Of a DNA stretch of 6,456 nucleotides, positions 5,483 through 6,456 are shown one piece after another; position 1 is the first letter of the stretch, and the number at the start of each line of letters is the position of its first letter. The stretch comes from JBCDCU01 sp039180865 (lineage in GTDB: Bacteria; Pseudomonadota; Alphaproteobacteria; Rhizobiales; JACESI01), in assembly GCA_039180865.1 (NCBI GenBank), contig JBCDCZ010000261.1:1-6456 (forward strand), written 5' to 3'. The notes under the pieces are model-generated. The model made no database searches and was not told where the DNA came from. It saw only the letters and a list, made by a program, of their open reading frames with translations. The position numbers were made by a program, and so were the translations under genes.

Positions 5483-6244
5483 CTATTTGATGATGCCGCG
5501 GCGCAGCGCGGTGGCAATCGACTGTTCCCTCGTGCGCGTTCCAAGTTTTGTCTTGATCGAGTTCAGGTGAAAGTTGACGGTCGCGACTACGACATCCATT
5601 TTCTCGGCAATATCTGTGTTCCGGTAGCCTTCTGCCAGCCAGAAGAGCACTTCGCGTTCCCGATCGCTCAAAGGATTTCTACACGGTCCGGGTGCGTAGC
5701 AAAAAGTAAGCCCATCAGCATCGGAAAGCAATCCTGGCAGGAAGCACTGGGCGACGGCGGCTCCAAGACGTACGGCATCCGGTTCTTCTCCGATGAGGTC
5801 GACTAGGGCGTCTTGCTCTCCATTGATACCGAGATTGAGGCCGAATGCGTAGTCGCGCCGCTCGTTTCGAAATGGAAACAGCATGGATGACCGGATGCCA
5901 ATTTCGCTCACCTCATCCAGCAGCGAGACAGATCGAACCGGGTCTTTCAGATGGTCCGTTCGGGTCGTCTCACGAGAGTAAAGGAATGGCTGCCATTGGT
6001 TCACGATCCAGCCTGGAAAGGGATCGATCCGCTCATATTGTTCGCGCACATAGTGCTTCATGAATGAAGGATCCATGTTGCTGAAAATGCGCTCGACCGA
6101 TCCCCGGTCACTTCGAATGACGCCGTAGGTCACGGTGTCAAAGCCAAGCTTGCTGAAATAGGATTCTGTTTCAGCCCATACCTCGCCCGACGTTTGCGCA
6201 TCGCAGAGCGTGTTAAAGAATTCCAACGTAAGGTCGTTCAACAT
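5483..6244 (-). CDS. LuxR-family transcriptional regulator with autoinducer-binding-type domain
   Basis: A 253-residue protein with an N-terminal autoinducer-binding-like domain (about 15-165) and a C-terminal LuxR helix-turn-helix (about 190-252: LSDREREVLFWLAEGY, then NTDIAEKM and ATVNFHLNSIKTKLG), the usual size for quorum-sensing regulators. In the ligand pocket Tyr65, Asp74-Pro75 (RIDP) and Gly116 are kept. By alignment with LasR from memory, the Trp60 position is Phe61 and the Trp88 position is Tyr89 (PFLYS). No autoinducer synthase is in view, so it is a solo LuxR as far as the window shows. It is transcribed toward the gentisate genes 103 bp downstream and probably regulates them; the ligand could be an acyl-homoserine lactone, another metabolite or an aromatic compound. 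The start ATG at 6244 lacks a good ribosome binding site, but no other start is available upstream in frame nearby. Confidence 0.93.
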   Translation of the reverse strand: MLNDLTLEFFNTLCDAQTSGEVWAETESYFSKLGFDTVTYGVIRSDRGSVERIFSNMDPSFMKHYVREQYERIDPFPGWIVNQWQPFLYSRETTRTDHLKDPVRSVSLLDEVSEIGIRSSMLFPFRNERRDYAFGLNLGINGEQDALVDLIGEEPDAVRLGAAVAQCFLPGLLSDADGLTFCYAPGPCRNPLSDREREVLFWLAEGYRNTDIAEKMDVVVATVNFHLNSIKTKLGTRTREQSIATALRRGIIK

Positions 6245-6300
6245 GGCGATATATGTAAGCTTGGTTTTCTGAAATCGGGTTTGAGACAGTTTAATATGGG

Positions 6301-6340
6301 TGTCAATACGGTGGCGTTAACCGTTCAACCGACAAACGCC
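6301..6340. promoter_or_regulatory. LuxR upstream region: -35-like hexamer and interlocking inverted repeats
   Basis: On the minus strand a perfect TTGACA (6306-6301) lies about 57 bp before the LuxR start, but the -10 position shows only weak matches. Directly upstream of it are ACGGT (6308-6312) with ACCGT (6320-6324), interleaved with GGCGTT (6313-6318) and AACGCC (6335-6340). An operator just upstream of a -35 element is a typical activator position, so autoregulation is possible. The remainder of 6245-6448 shows nothing else I can support. Confidence 0.3.
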
Positions 6341-6448
6341 GCAGAGTTTCGGATGGTCAGATCGCCTTGAGCGGGCTAAGGAAGGAATCGACGCACCCGC
6401 AATCCGGATAACCGTATTGTTTTGGCGTTCGAAATGGAGTTGTTGATC

Positions 6449-6456
6449 ATGAAAGA
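6449..6456 (+). CDS. Possible start of a + strand gene cut by the window edge
   Basis: ATGAAAGA begins at 6449, with GGAG at 6436-6439 leaving a 9-base gap. This is a good start context divergent from the LuxR gene. Only two full codons (Met-Lys) are visible, so nothing can be said about the product. Confidence 0.4.

Noticed and set aside
5163..5570. 135-codon + strand ORF across the LuxR-dioxygenase gap
   Set aside because: Antisense to the ends of two real genes; arginine- and serine-rich shadow composition.
6353..6370. Possible second tra-box with a CAGATC core
   Set aside because: Only the left half resembles the box; the right half shows no symmetry.

Overview
The window looks like a chromosomal segment of an alphaproteobacterium, most plausibly one of the Rhizobiales (Hyphomicrobiales). 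This rests on gene content only: a phytochrome-type histidine kinase with single-domain receivers, a LuxR-type regulator, and a long-form gentisate dioxygenase paired with a fumarylacetoacetate-hydrolase-family enzyme. Base composition looks moderately GC-rich, with one clearly AT-rich intergenic patch near 2050-2260. I see no mobile element, RNA gene or CRISPR array.

Left part (1-2035), signalling. A CheY/Rcp1-like receiver whose N-terminus lies outside the window is followed on the same strand by a membrane histidine kinase with two transmembrane segments and no recognisable sensor domain. A second stand-alone receiver lies tail-to-tail with the kinase. One kinase flanked by two output-less receivers suggests a small phosphorelay or a receiver pair competing for one kinase.

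Middle (2036-2509), a 474-bp gene-free region between two divergent genes. It holds a probable promoter with an 18-bp palindrome for the second receiver, a pair of interlocking inverted repeats, and, in the leader of the next gene, an 11-bp GC-rich stem followed by a T-rich tract. An upstream 7-base segment could pair with the left arm of that stem instead, which is the layout of a transcription attenuator.

Right part (2510-6244), aromatic ring cleavage. An alpha/beta hydrolase on the + strand meets, with a 9-bp overlap of 3' ends, a minus-strand set: a LuxR-family regulator, a gentisate 1,2-dioxygenase (bicupin), and a fumarylacetoacetate-hydrolase-family enzyme. The dioxygenase opens the gentisate ring to maleylpyruvate, and the FAH-family enzyme would hydrolyse maleyl- or fumarylpyruvate to pyruvate and a C4 diacid. 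The last two genes overlap by one base (TAG/GTG) and are surely co-translated. No maleylpyruvate isomerase and no autoinducer synthase are visible.

The most interesting proposal is that the LuxR-like protein controls the gentisate genes. Two tryptophans of the usual autoinducer pocket are replaced by Phe and Tyr, and an 18-bp tra-box-like palindrome lies just ahead of the dioxygenase ribosome binding site. At the right edge a + strand gene probably begins at 6449.
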